From Sorex araneus (Eukaryota; Chordata; Mammalia; Eulipotyphla; Soricidae): a DNA stretch of 64,000 nucleotides. Positions within the stretch are counted from its first letter, which is position 1. The number at the start of each line of letters is the position of its first letter. A program made the translations under genes and the position numbers. The stretch lies in NCBI RefSeq assembly GCF_027595985.1, contig NC_073311.1, positions 44,643,539 to 44,707,538 on the forward strand, given 5' to 3'. The notes beneath the pieces are model-generated. The model was not told the origin of the DNA. It saw only the letters and a list, made by a program, of their open reading frames with translations, and searched no databases. Shown piece after piece: positions 53,346 through 64,000 of the stretch.

Positions 53346-53989
53346 CTTTCTATCAATTTCTTTTCCAATGAGATTAAATCAAAAAAGAGTATTAGATAGT
53401 CTAATGAGATAAACAAAATAAGTGTGCTCAAGCAAATAAACAAACAATCCAGCAATTCCAACCCTAATCTTCATAAGGCAATCCTTCCTCTTAGCTACAT
53501 CTTCCATATTTCTAAAAAGCTCTTCTTCAGTTAAGTCAATTTTAGACTTTTTTTTATTGTCCTCCTAACTGGAAAGATGAAAATATATCATTTTTATATC
53601 GTTTTGGACTATATTCCCTCCCACATTATTCCAATTGATAGAATATGCTCTTACCAAATCAATACTAGGCATTGCCATGTCTAAGACAGTATTATTGGCT
53701 GAGTCAAGTTGTGAACAACATTTTTTCCTTTTGCCCAACTTCTATCTTGAGTTTACTTTTTAATTTTTCCATTTGTATTGATTTCAATACTTACACATTT
53801 GCAATTCTCTCCTAACTCCCCAACTTAATTTAAAGTATCATTCCAATATTCTTCTTGAGTCAGTTACTTCCACACTAACTTCTTCTTACATGGATAGTCT
53901 TCATTTGACAACCTTAAGAGTTATCATCTTGGGATTTATAATTGTTTTTATCCTAACCATTAATTAACTGGCAATGCATCTAAGGTTTT
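53346..53989. other. AT-rich intergenic DNA
   Basis: No gene recognised. Parts may be very old L1. Confidence 0.35.
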
Positions 53990-54300
53990 ACTTCTGGAGC
54001 TTTAATTCTCTTCCATTACTCTAAGAGCCTGGTCCTATACAGCACTATACCGTGTTGATTACTATGGATTTATTGAACAGTTTAAAGTCAGGAGACGTGA
54101 TACCTTTTATCTTCTTTCTTAGAATAACTTCAGTTATTCAGGAGATTCTATGTTCCTATAAAAATTATAGTAGTGTTTATTAGATGCCCTTGAAGAATAA
54201 CTTGTAAATTTTTATAGGAATAGCTTTAAATTCATGTAGTGGATACGATAGTCATTTTAACAATGCTATGTACTCCAACCCATGAATATAAAATATTCTT
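53990..54300 (-). mobile_element. old L1 ORF2 fragment, inverted
   Basis: 'taccgtgttgattactatgg', 'cagtttaaagtcaggagac' and 'ttcttagaataacttcagtt' follow the inverted L1 ORF2 order at high divergence. Confidence 0.65.
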
Positions 54301-54529
54301 TTATTTATTTTAGTAATGCACAGACATCAAGTGTCCATCCTTGAGATGACCACACATATAATGAAAGCTCAGCTGGAATCTTGTGAAACATTCCTAAGCC
54401 AGAATGATCCAGTGAAGCCATTCCTAGATTTCCAAATCTCAGCAACAGAGTGAGATCATGAATGTCTGATGTTGTAATCTGTTAAATCTTAGAATAATTG
54501 TTACACATTAACAAATGTTAATATGTAGC

Positions 54530-54651
54530 CGTTTGTCAGATATGCCTTGCAAATATTTTTCTTAGTTTACGGTTTTTCTTTTTGCTTCTTTAGTTGTTCT
54601 TTTGAAGTGTGCATTTTTAATTTATGAGGTACATTTTACAGTTGTTCTCCC
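54530..54651 (-). mobile_element. old L1 ORF2 fragment, left of NACA insertion
   Basis: 'cagatatgccttgcaaatat' and 'ttttttctttttgcttc'-like text. It continues beyond the NACA pseudogene as 'aggttttcttccagaagttt' and 'ataattttaggtcttac' (55558-55600), then after the SINE at 55797. Confidence 0.6.
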
Positions 54652-54664
54652 AGTGTGTACTTTC

Positions 54665-55490
<826 letters not shown>

Positions 55491-55503
55491 AGTGTGTACT
55501 TTC

Positions 55504-55617
55504 AATTGTGAAAATCATGTCTGATTTGAGAAATATATGCCTGTAACTCAGTGCCACAAAGGTTTTCTTCCAGAAGTTTTATAATTTTAGGTCTTACAAT
55601 TAAACATTTAATTTTAT
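55504..55617 (-). mobile_element. old L1 ORF2 fragment, between NACA and SINE
   Basis: Same inverted L1 as at 54530-54651. Confidence 0.6.
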
Positions 55618-55796
55618 TGTTTATTTATTTTGGCTTTTGGGGTCACACTCCGCGATGCTCAGGGGTGACTCCTGGCTCTGAACTCAGGAGTCACTCCTGA
55701 CGGTGCCTGGGAGACCATATAGCATGCCGGGGATCAGCCAGGTCATCTGTATACAAAGCAAAAGCCCTCCTGCCTGTACTATCACTCCAGTCCCTT
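55618..55796 (-). repeat. A-tailed tRNA-derived SINE
   Basis: 'ggcttttggggtcacactc', 'tgactcctggctctgaact', 'gggagaccatatagcatgc' and inverted head 'actatcactccagtccc'. Moderately diverged. Confidence 0.9.
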
Positions 55797-56060
55797 GATT
55801 AATTTTAAATAAAAGTTTGTGCATCGTGTGAAGTAAGGGTTAATGTCTATTATGATTTTATTATTATTTTTATATATGTAAACATTTGGTGCTATTTCTC
55901 CACAAATACCTTAGAAATTTTGACCATATGGTGTTTATTTCTTGACTGTCTATTCTAATCTTATATTAAATGTCTGACCTTATGCCCACATAACACTTTT
56001 TTTTATAGCAAGCTTTGGAATAATTGGCATAAGCTCACAAACTTTGTTCCTTTTTTCCAA
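55797..56060 (-). mobile_element. old L1 ORF2 fragment, continuation
   Basis: 'gtgtgaagtaagggttaatg' and 'ctatttctccacaaatacc' followed by 'ttcttgactgtctattc' fit the order that follows in inverted L1 ORF2. Confidence 0.55.
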
Positions 56061-56504
56061 GATTTTTTTTTTGCTATTCTAGATACAGTGACTTTCATAT
56101 ACATCTTAGAATCAGCCTATCAATTAGTCTTTTAAAGTATATTAGGATTATAATTTGCATTGCACTTACCAATTTGAAGAGAACTGCTATTATAATAACA
56201 TGGGTTTTTCCAACCTACAAACATAATTCTGTCTTTCCCTTTTCTTTTAATATATCTCTGCAATGGATCATAAATAAACTTTGGAGTATCCATGAAATAG
56301 AAGCATGTCTGACCTGACCCTTTAAAAAAAAAAACAGGCCTTCCTAACTTTACATTAGTGTTATAACCAGATTAGACCACTTAAAATATAGGAAGTCCTG
56401 CTATATCTAGCCTACTAGAATTCCATAGCCTTACCAACTTTACATGTGCTTATCACACTTTCACTTGGTCACAATCATCTAAGACAAAGCCTATTATATT
56501 TTAT
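56061..56504. other. AT-rich intergenic DNA
   Basis: No gene or repeat family recognised. Confidence 0.4.
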
Positions 56505-56630
56505 TTGGTTTTAGTTTGGTTTTTGAAGCACAGTGCTAGTGCTCAGAGATCTCTCCTGGCAAGCTCTGGGGACCACAGGGGGTGTCGGTAAACTGCATGC
56601 AAGGTAAATACCTGTGTCTATGAACCCCAC
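56505..56630 (-). repeat. old SINE fragment, inverted
   Basis: 'tgctcagagatctctcctgg', 'gctctggggaccacagggg' and 'ctgcatgcaaggtaaatac' follow the inverted SINE order. Confidence 0.65.
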
Positions 56631-56679
56631 AAAGCCTATTTTTGTAATAAAAATGTTGAACACCTCATGTATCTTATTG

Positions 56680-56970
56680 AATACTATACTAAAACCAAAC
56701 ATGATGAAGAAAGGCAAAATCACTGACACAGTACCTGAAGAGCAGACTGATGACTTCACTCTCAGTGTCTGTGTTGCAAGCCATAATACCCCAAAGTAGA
56801 GAGAGAGTATGGGGAATACTGTCCGCCATGGAGGCAGGGGAAGGGTGGGAAAGGGGAGGTATACCCAGGATTTTGTGGTGGGGAATGTGCACTAGTGGAG
56901 GGATGGGTATTTGATCATTCCAAACATGAAAGCTTGTAACTATCTCATGGTGATTTCAATAAATTCACTC
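56680..56970 (+). mobile_element. L1 3' UTR, copy A of a near-identical pair
   Basis: 'cagtgtctgtgttgcaagcc', 'gccatggaggcaggggaagg', 'gcactagtggagggatggg' and 'ctatctcatggtgatttca' are the L1 3' UTR. From about 56759 to 56957 it is almost base-for-base identical to 57405-57603. Confidence 0.88.
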
Positions 56971-57330
56971 TAGAGTATGGGCTGTATCCCTGGGTCTTAT
57001 GTGGCAGACCTGAAGCTGTGGCTCCTGCCTTTGCCCACCATCATGAGAGAGCATCGTACTGTGAGATACCGTCCCTGGGTAGAGATCAAAGTACAGCAAA
57101 TATGGAATAAGTACTGCTTTCACTCCCTGGCAAAAATGTAAAAAGTGCAGATCAAACAACAATAAATTGGGGTTGCCTATAATTTTAGTATCATTACTAC
57201 CCTCTCTAAATGAATAATTATTAATCTCATAAAAATGTAGATACAAGGGCCAGGGGAATTGCCCCATAGCTGGAAGACTGCTTCATGAGCAGAGGGGAGA
57301 AGGCAGATGGAATAGAGAAGGGATCACTAA
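56971..57330. other. spacer between paired L1 ends
   Basis: No gene recognised. A possible old SINE-like piece lies near 56970-57110 ('ctgtatccctgggtcttat'). Confidence 0.35.
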
Positions 57331-57620
57331 GAAAATGATGGCTGGAGGAACCAGTTGGGATGGGAGATGCGTGCCGAAAGTAGATAATGGACCAAACATG
57401 ATGACCTCTCAGTGTCTGTGTTGCAAGCCATAATACCCCAAAGTAGAGAGAGAGTATGGGGAATACTGTCCGCCATGGAGGCAGGGGAAGGGTGGGAAAG
57501 GGGAGGTATACCCAGGATTTTGTGGTGGGGAATGTGCACTAGTGGAGGGATGGGTATTTGATCATTCCAAACATGAAAGCTTGTAACTATCTCACGGTGA
57601 TTCAATAAAATTTTTTTAAA
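57331..57620 (+). mobile_element. L1 3' UTR, copy B of a near-identical pair
   Basis: Starts further 5' in the L1 3' UTR ('ggaaccagttgggatggga', 'gcgtgccgaaagtagataa') and ends 'ctatctcacggtgattcaat' with a short A-rich tail. Confidence 0.88.
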
Positions 57621-57944
57621 ATGTCAGGTCAGTCTTTAATTCAATTGATATCACTGCAAATATGCTTTTTTCCCCCCCTTAAAACTTATTTGCTCAGATT
57701 GGCACCTGAATACAATCCATAAAACTGCATAGATTGATACTTTTTTTGCTTCTAATTTTTTTCTTTCTTAATGTCACTGAGGAAAGTTTTGTTGAACAAG
57801 TTCATAGCAATAACTCACATGTTATCTTCGTGTTATGCTCCCTACAGCGCTTCTGTAATAGTCTTAGTTTTGCCAAAAATATCTCTCTTTCTAAAAAATC
57901 AATTATTTTAGGCACAGTATTTTACAATACTGTTAATGATAGGA
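57621..57944. other. AT-rich intergenic DNA
   Basis: No gene or repeat family recognised. Confidence 0.4.
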
Positions 57945-58252
57945 TTTCATGAGTAATCCAGTCCAACATCGCATCCTTCCCCAGAGGTCCACTTCCCTCC
58001 ATTGTTGTCCCAATGTCCCTCCATACTCCTATGGTAATCTTCCTAATGAACGCCAGTGCTGTTTGCTGCTTTTAGCATGATACTCTCCATATCCACCCAC
58101 ATAGAAGTAAATTCCACCACTTGAACTTTTTTTTTAATAACCGAATAGTATTACTTTGTGTATATGTACCTTAGTTTCTTAATCCAGCCATCTGTTCTTG
58201 GACAATCGGGTTGTTTTCAGATTTTGGCTATTGTGAATTATACTTTCATGAA
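57945..58252 (-). mobile_element. old L1, 3' segment, left of insertions
   Basis: 'ccacttccctccattgttg', 'gcatgatactctccatatcc' and 'cagattttggctattgtga' are inverted L1 3' UTR and ORF2 end. The same element resumes near 59785 ('catgaacagaagactac'). Confidence 0.8.
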
Positions 58253-58342
58253 CATCACTGTATCACTGTTTCACTGTCATACTGTTGTTTGTCGATTTAC
58301 TCGATCGGGCGCCAGTAACGTCTCTCTCTCTCTCCCTCTCTC
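58253..58342 (-). repeat. RTE 3' tail fragment plus (TC)n
   Basis: 'cactgtatcactgtttcactg', 'cgatttactcgatcgggcg' and 'ccagtaacgtctctc' match the shared RTE/SINE 3' end. What would follow is replaced by a TC run and then the solo LTR. Confidence 0.75.
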
Positions 58343-58348
58343 TCTATG

Positions 58349-59648
58349 TGTGTAATAACACAAAAAAGAAAAGATAGGGAGCGGGAGGAGCACCTCACCG
58401 CACTGAGCCAGGCACAGGGCCCAGGGCAGCGGCACTGTCTCTCCCACCACCTGCGTTCGGTAGTCTCCAGCTGCTTCCCCACCCCGGGAGGCTGATGACG
58501 ATGATGAGGCAGGTGAAGGAAGGAACGGAGCCAGGCTGTTTGGTCTCAATCGCAGTTTATTCCATTCCCATCTCCATTCTCCTCTGATTCTCCTCCTGCT
58601 TCTTCCTCCGCCATGCTACTTCATTCTCCTTCTCCTCTCGATATCCGTCTCGATCTAGCTTCCCCAGATCAAGCACTGGCATTCACCCCGGTACTGGCCT
58701 GGACTGGCCCTAAGCCTTGACCGCACTCACCCAGCCCCCTCTCACCGCCTGTAAAAGCCCCTCTCTATCCGATGCACTGATGCACTGGGGCTTACACAAT
58801 AGGTGTGGTTACAATCAATAGGGGGCAAAGTTCTCTCCCTTAGGGGATGCTTTCACTAGGATAGAATCTCTCTCAGCAGGACATCCGCCCAAGAGTGGAA
58901 TCCTATGGGTGTGTTTCTCCTCTCTTTGTCCGACTAACATATAAGTATTCATATTATAAATCATTTTGTATGGACATAGCAAGAGATGCATTAAGCTTAT
59001 AGAATTGCTCTCCGGGGGTCACCTAGATCTCAGACTACAGCGCTCAGGCCAGATTAGTCTTTCCTAGCCCTAGCAGGGCCCTAGTCTCATCCTTGCTTTT
59101 GGATCATGACATGACATGACATGCCCATGACCAAGCTCTTAACATATAGTTAAGCATTAGGCACTTTGGCCAGGCCCATCTCGATGCCAGGGTAGCACAT
59201 AACTCACCGCTTGCCCTGGGTCCATCTCATCCCTCGTTGGGACCCTTCTTTTGGGGTGCTAGGAAGTAAGGCCAGCTGAGGCTTAAGTCCAGAAAGCAGA
59301 TGCCCGGGAGTGAACAATATTTGAAGCCAATTAAAATCCCATGTTATCAAAGCATATTAACAACTGTCTTTCTTTGTCCATACAAAAAGGATATTGTTTT
59401 AAGGTAAACTATTCAAAAGACATAAGAGGAGAAAGATAATATTAACTTACAATACAAGTACACTGTCCTAGCAAGGTCTGACCTTACAAATTAACAGAGT
59501 CTGATTAAAGGAAGAGCAGATAAACTGGTAGAAATGGTTACAGATAAACAAAGGAATGGGAGTGACTTGGGAGCACTTTGATTGGCGTGACTGATATACC
59601 TAAGCTCCTAGTGGCAAGGGGGAAAGGACAAACCAATGATATCCAACA
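58349..59648 (-). repeat. solo LTR, 1.3 kb, with 6-bp target duplication
   Basis: Bounded by TG...CA on minus (TGTTGGATATC ... TGTTATTACACA) and flanked by tctatg at 58343-58348 and 59649-59654. On minus an AATAAA at 58556-58561 is followed by GC-rich sequence ('gggaagcagctggagac'), the expected order of R-U5. No gag, pol or env lies next to it, so it is probably left by recombination between two LTRs. It does not resemble the LTR at 41 kb. The 1.3-kb length is at the long end for an LTR. Confidence 0.75.
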
Positions 59649-59654
59649 TCTATG

Positions 59655-59760
59655 TACATATATATATTTCTCTATATATAGAATATAGAGTACTATATAT
59701 TTGTAGAATATATAGTACATAAATATATATCTTTCTATATATATGTACATATATATCCCT
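59655..59760. repeat. AT-rich low-complexity DNA
   Basis: Repeated TATATG / ATATAG units flank the right end of the solo LTR. Confidence 0.8.
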
Positions 59761-59784
59761 TTATCATCATCATTATCACCATCA

Positions 59785-60903
59785 TTCATGAACAGAAGAC
59801 TACAAATTTATTTTGTGAATCAAGTTTTTGGGTCCTTGGGGGTACATCCCAAGAAGTGGAACAGCTGGATAATATGGGAGCTCAATTTCTTATTTTTTCA
59901 GTAAAGGCTCATATTGTTTTCCAAAAGGCCTGGACTATTTGACATTCTCACCAGAGGTAAATGAGAATATTTTTACCCCCATATTCATGCCAACACTGGT
60001 TATTTTTGTTCTTTGTGATGTACACCAATACCACTGGTATAAGATGTTATCTTGTTGTTTTGACAGGCATTTCCCTTGTGGTAACTGATGTAGATAACTT
60101 TTCCACACACTTTTTGGGCTATCTGTATGCCTCATATGAGGAAGTTTCTGTCCATCTCTTCTCATTTTTTAATGGGGTTGTTTTTTCTTGTAAAGTCCTA
60201 CCAATGTTTTATGAGTCTTAGATATTAACCTTTTATCAGATGAGTGGTGAGAAAATATTTTCTCCAAGTCTGTGGAGTTTCTTTTTTATTCAGGTGCTCA
60301 ATCTTTTGTGATGCAGAAGTTTCTTAGTAATTTAATTTAATCAATCCTCAGTTTATTTACCTTTGCTTCCCTCTGCTTGGCCAGTGGCTTGAGTCATTGC
60401 AAATATCTCTAGTTCCAAATTCATGTAATATTCTACTTGTATTTTCCTCAGTCTGATCTATGGATTCGAGTCTGATATTAAAGACTTTAATACACTTTGA
60501 TATGACTTTGTGCATGGTATTAGAAAGGGTACTGAACTCATTTTTGCAGGTGTGACTAACCAGTGTTCCAAAAACTATTTGTTTGAAGGTGTTGCAGCTT
60601 GCTGCACTTCATACTTATTGTTTGTTAATCAAAACTTAACTTCCATAAACCCATGGATCTGTGTGTGAATTCTCAATTTTATTCCCTTATCCTGAGATTC
60701 TGTCCTTATTACAGTACCACACCATTTTGATCACTACAACTTTATAATATAGCTTGAAGTTAGGGAAAAAGAAAAGCCGCCCATCCTCTTTTTTTCCCAA
60801 AATTGCTTTGGCTGGTCAACATTTGTAGGTAAGCAGGGGAGAGAATATTTCTCCATATAAATATCAACAGTGATTGATCTAGGTCTTTTTAAATGTCCTG
60901 AGT
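59785..60903 (-). mobile_element. old L1 ORF2, middle segment
   Basis: Plus text 'gggagctcaatttcttatt', 'ttgttttccaaaaggcctgg', 'ggttgttttttcttgtaaag' and 'catgtaatattctacttg' follows inverted L1 ORF2 from C-terminus toward RT. Frames are broken. Confidence 0.85.
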
Positions 60904-61145
60904 TTAGAAGAAAGACGAACACAGGATAATCTCATTTATCTGTGGTATACAGAATGCTGGATGAGGAAATGTCCTGTAGTAAAAGGGAGAGGCCTATACA
61001 CCCTTGATCCCAGTGTTTAGAGAGAAGAAGAACAGAGAAGGAAAGAAATCAAGGGGAGAAAAAGAGGACAAGAAGTAATGAATGTATAAGCATCAGGGTT
61101 TTAGTTATACTGGTGACATGAATATCACCAGTATATGAGTGGAAT

Positions 61146-61187
<42 letters not shown>

Positions 61188-61445
61188 AAAAAACAGACTC
61201 AACAAAACTGAAAACATGAGATCTAAGCTGCAACCACTGAAACTTTGCAATGTGCCTGTCAAATTGACTGGTGGGGATTTGTTGGAGGTTGGGGTGGGGT
61301 GGGAATATGGGAACATTGCTATAGGGTTCCCACCATAGGGTGGTGGTGCAACTGGTGCTGGAATATCATATGTCTAAAACTCAACTAGCAATAATTTTGT
61401 GAATTACAGTCCTTTAATAAAAATAATTAAAATTTCAAAAGTAAA
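60904..61445 (+). mobile_element. L1 3' end inserted in the older L1
   Basis: 'caggataatctcatttatc', 'tggatgaggaaatgtcctg', 'ggttggggtggggtgggaa' and 'ctaaaactcaactagcaat' form an L1 3' end in the opposite orientation to its surroundings, with a short A-rich end. It carries a (TA)n at 61148-61185. The host L1 continues on both sides. Confidence 0.8.
61148..61185 (+). repeat. (TA)n microsatellite
   Basis: About 18 TA units. Confidence 0.96.
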
Positions 61446-62150
61446 ATAAACAAAATAAACGTTCTGGGTTTTCTTTTGATAGAGACTGCATTGAATCTGT
61501 ATAATACTTTAAGCAAGACTGTCACTTTGACAATTTTAATACCTCCAGTCCATGAACAGGGGGAATGTGTTTTAATTTCCTCAAGTTCTCTTTATTTCTT
61601 TTAGTAGTGATTTAAAGTTTTATTTGTACAAGTCTTTCACCTCTTTTGTTAAGCTTATTCCCAGGTACCTTATTTTCTAAGAACAATTGTGAATGAAATT
61701 TTAAAAAATATTTTACTCTCTTCTACTCCATGATTTGCTTATAGAAAAAACATGGATTTCTGTGTGTAGATTTTCAGGCTGCCACTGTACAGTATACACT
61801 GTACTGCCACTGTACAAGTCTATTGTTTCTAGAATTTTTTTAGTCTTTATAGTTTTCTAAGTATAGTAACATGGCATCTGCAATTAGTGAGAGTGTGACT
61901 TATTCTTTTCTTATCTGGATGCCCTTAATCTCTCTTTCCTTCCTAATTTCTCTGGCGAAGACTTCCAAAATTATATTGAATAGTATTGGTGAAAGTGGGC
62001 AACCTTTTCCTGTAGAATTAAATTAATGTTAAAGAGAATATTAAATTTATTAAATTTATTTATTTAATTAAAATATCTCTAATATTAAAGAGAAAACTTT
62101 CAGTATTTCACCACTGCATATAATATTTTCTGTGAGTATGAGATAAATGG
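61446..62150 (-). mobile_element. old L1 ORF2, RT segment
   Basis: On minus this encodes the broken but recognisable RT stretch [14 protein letters not shown], and other inverted L1 blocks ('ccaggtaccttattttctaa'). It completes the element that starts at 57945. Confidence 0.82.
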
Positions 62151-62202
62151 ATGAAACTACATGCCCCAGGTAAAAAAGAGGTAGAGCCAGGAAATCTAAC
62201 CT

Positions 62203-62402
62203 TGGGGCTGCAGCTATAGCACAGCGGGTAGGGCGTTTGCCTTGCACACGGCCAACCCGGGTTTGATTCCCAGCATCCTATATGGTCCCCCAGTACAGCC
62301 AGGAGTGATTCCTGAATGCAGAGCCAGAACTAACCCCTGTGCATTGCCCGGTGTAACCGCCCCCCATCGTCCAAAAAGAAAAAAAGAAAAGAAAACACAA
62401 AA
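62203..62402 (+). repeat. A-tailed tRNA-derived SINE
   Basis: 'ttggggctgcagctatagc' head, good A and B boxes, and an AAAGAAAAG tail. The flanks ggaaatctaacct (62190-62202) and ggaagtctaacct (62403-62415) differ by one base. Confidence 0.94.
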
Positions 62403-62510
62403 GGAAGTCTAACCTCAGAACTTCTAGCAAACACACAGGCTTTTAAAAATCTACTGAAGAGATCTTAACAACTTGCCGCAAATTAACTAAGTAAACCCTA
62501 AAAAGAATTT

Positions 62511-62682
62511 TTTTTTTTTGGCTTTTTGGGTCACACCGGCAATGCACAGGGGTCACTCCTGGCTCTGCACTCAGAAATTTCCCCGGGCGGTGCTCAGGGG
62601 ACCATATGGGATGCTGGGAACCGAAGCCGGAGTTGGCCTCGAGCAAGGCAAACACCCTACCCGCTGTGCTATCACTCCAGCC
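62511..62682 (-). repeat. A-tailed tRNA-derived SINE
   Basis: Inverted A tail, 'ggctttttgggtcacaccgg' and inverted head 'gtgctatcactccagcc'. The 15-bp flank ccctaaaaagaattt lies at 62496-62510 and 62683-62697. Confidence 0.95.
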
Positions 62683-62697
62683 CCCTAAAAAGAATTT

Positions 62698-64000
62698 AAT
62701 TCATTTGGGAAGGTACATTTATAAGTCTAAAAGGAAGCTTAGCAAAGCAGATGACCTCAGTGTCTGCCCGGTGGAAGCCATCCTGAAAGAATTGTCTGCG
62801 TTCCTCTCCCCTAAACCTCCAGATGATTTGTGCCATTGTGATTGATTTCTCCAGTGAAAAAATGTGAAAAAATGAGAGTGAAGAATCAAGTAGAAAAACT
62901 GTCAGCAGGAACCTACAGAGGTGAGAAGAATCCAACATTTTAAATTGTTACAATTCTGCTGGTTCATTTTGACAATAAAATATCAGTTCCCCGCTTCCTT
63001 TCCCTCATAATTTGAATTACGGAGCTCAATCCTCTCCTTTGGGAATGAGTCTGGAATTGTCAATAGGATTCTGGTCTGCTAGCAGACCACAGCATTTCAT
63101 GAGTTTCACTTTCCATGGGCTTACTTACAGTGCATAAGCCAAAACAAAAAAAAGCCAGCTTATTTTTCAGTGTTGTCCTTTTGTCAATGATCAGATGAAA
63201 GGTAGGTAATCATGATCACCCAGACTTTGATAACTGACACTAGTTCAGCACTTTCATCACTAGAGCTGGCACTCTTATAAATAAATTAGAGATATGCTTT
63301 CCATAGGAATCAACGCTATGATAAACATGTGGCCCTCCCTCAAAATTATAAATTTTATAATTTGTTAAAATGGTGGAGTGAGGAAAAGGAACAAAATCTT
63401 GGGCCACTGGTGGAGTGAAGCTGACATGGGGGTGGAATATTGAATGTCCAGGACTCTGTTATAAAAGCTTAATACATCATAGTGCCAAAATTTAAATGAA
63501 AAGAAAAAGACATGGTAAATATCTTCCATGTGGATTTCTTTCATCTTTATATTACATTTAAATTGTGTGAATTATTTCTTTAAAATAAATAATTTACTGA
63601 ATTAATGTTTCTGTCAAATGTACAATTTAGTTTTTGCCTTTCATGTTTGAATATTAAAAGACGCTTTTAAAATTAAATCATTTCTTGTGTCTTTATTCTA
63701 ATTTTGTTTACCAAATAAAATAGTTATAGACAATTGTTTTTAAATCTCATTTAGTATCAAGTGATATGTCAGACAATCAGTAAACAGTAATACTTGAACT
63801 TGGATCCACATGATTTGACAAAAAAAAGTCTGCCCTCTGAACTTCCATAACTGAATTTGTGAACTTTCAAGTATTAGTTCTCCCTGATATCAGAACATTA
63901 GTATAAAAATCAATTGTAGGATCCGTTGGCACAGAAAAATCTGTGAGTTTTCTTTTCTTTTTTTTTTTTTTTGCGTTGGAGCAATGATTTTGTGGATATT
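62698..64000. other. AT-rich intergenic DNA, no gene recognised
   Basis: A possible old L1 3' end lies near 63370-63500 ('gggccactggtggagtgaag'). A T run at 63955-63973 may be the inverted tail of another element cut by the window edge. Confidence 0.4.

Overview
This is a mammalian, gene-poor, repeat-dominated window. The most telling signature is an abundant tRNA-derived SINE whose head carries a pol III A box (tagcacagcgggtag type) and B box (gggttcgattcc type). From memory, unverified, I associate this consensus with shrews (Soricidae, Sorex-type SOR elements). L1 fragments of several ages, a non-LTR element of the RTE clade, a gag-bearing endogenous retrovirus, a solo LTR and a processed NACA pseudogene make up most of the rest. 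I see no bacterial-style genes, operons, CRISPR arrays or rRNA.

Layout. 1-10 kb: SINEs, microsatellites, one copy of a ~550-650 bp RTE-tailed element (5.07-5.62 kb, minus) and low-repeat blocks holding possible minus-strand exons of an unrecognised gene (3.3, 8.0-8.3 and 9.05-9.2 kb). 10-18.5 kb: SINEs and old L1 ends. 18.5-22.4 kb: a decayed minus-strand RTE element with endonuclease and reverse transcriptase remnants, split by a younger L1 with a clean 17-bp target duplication. 22.5-24.5 kb: further L1 pieces. 24.5-35 kb: low-repeat DNA, SINEs, an L1 3' end, a duplicated GC-rich module (32.5-33.4 kb) and an internal L1 ORF2 fragment flanked by target duplications but lacking a poly(A) tail (34.89-35.21 kb). 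36.4-37.0 kb: second copy of the RTE-tailed element. 39.5-39.6 kb: a 69-bp exon-like segment. 41.0-44.5 kb: a young, structurally coherent minus-strand provirus with an intact 566-codon gag but most of pol and env missing. 45-54 kb: SINEs, low-repeat blocks and a third RTE-tailed copy. 54.7-55.5 kb: NACA retropseudogene. 56.5-62.2 kb: L1 pieces, including two nearly identical 3' UTRs 0.64 kb apart and an old minus-strand L1 split by a 1.3-kb solo LTR and another L1. 62.2-64 kb: two SINEs, then nothing recognised.

How the parts fit together. The repeats look like a small mobilisation ecosystem. The tRNA-type head is joined either to an A-rich tail (presumably moved by L1) or to a 3' half ending like the RTE element in this window (presumably moved by RTE). 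The ~600-bp RTE-tailed element shares both its central and 3' parts with that second SINE type, so it is a plausible source of the SINE body. The provirus appears to be a non-autonomous Gag producer that would need reverse transcriptase and integrase from elsewhere. All coordinates and matches were read by eye; family names resting on memory are marked as such.
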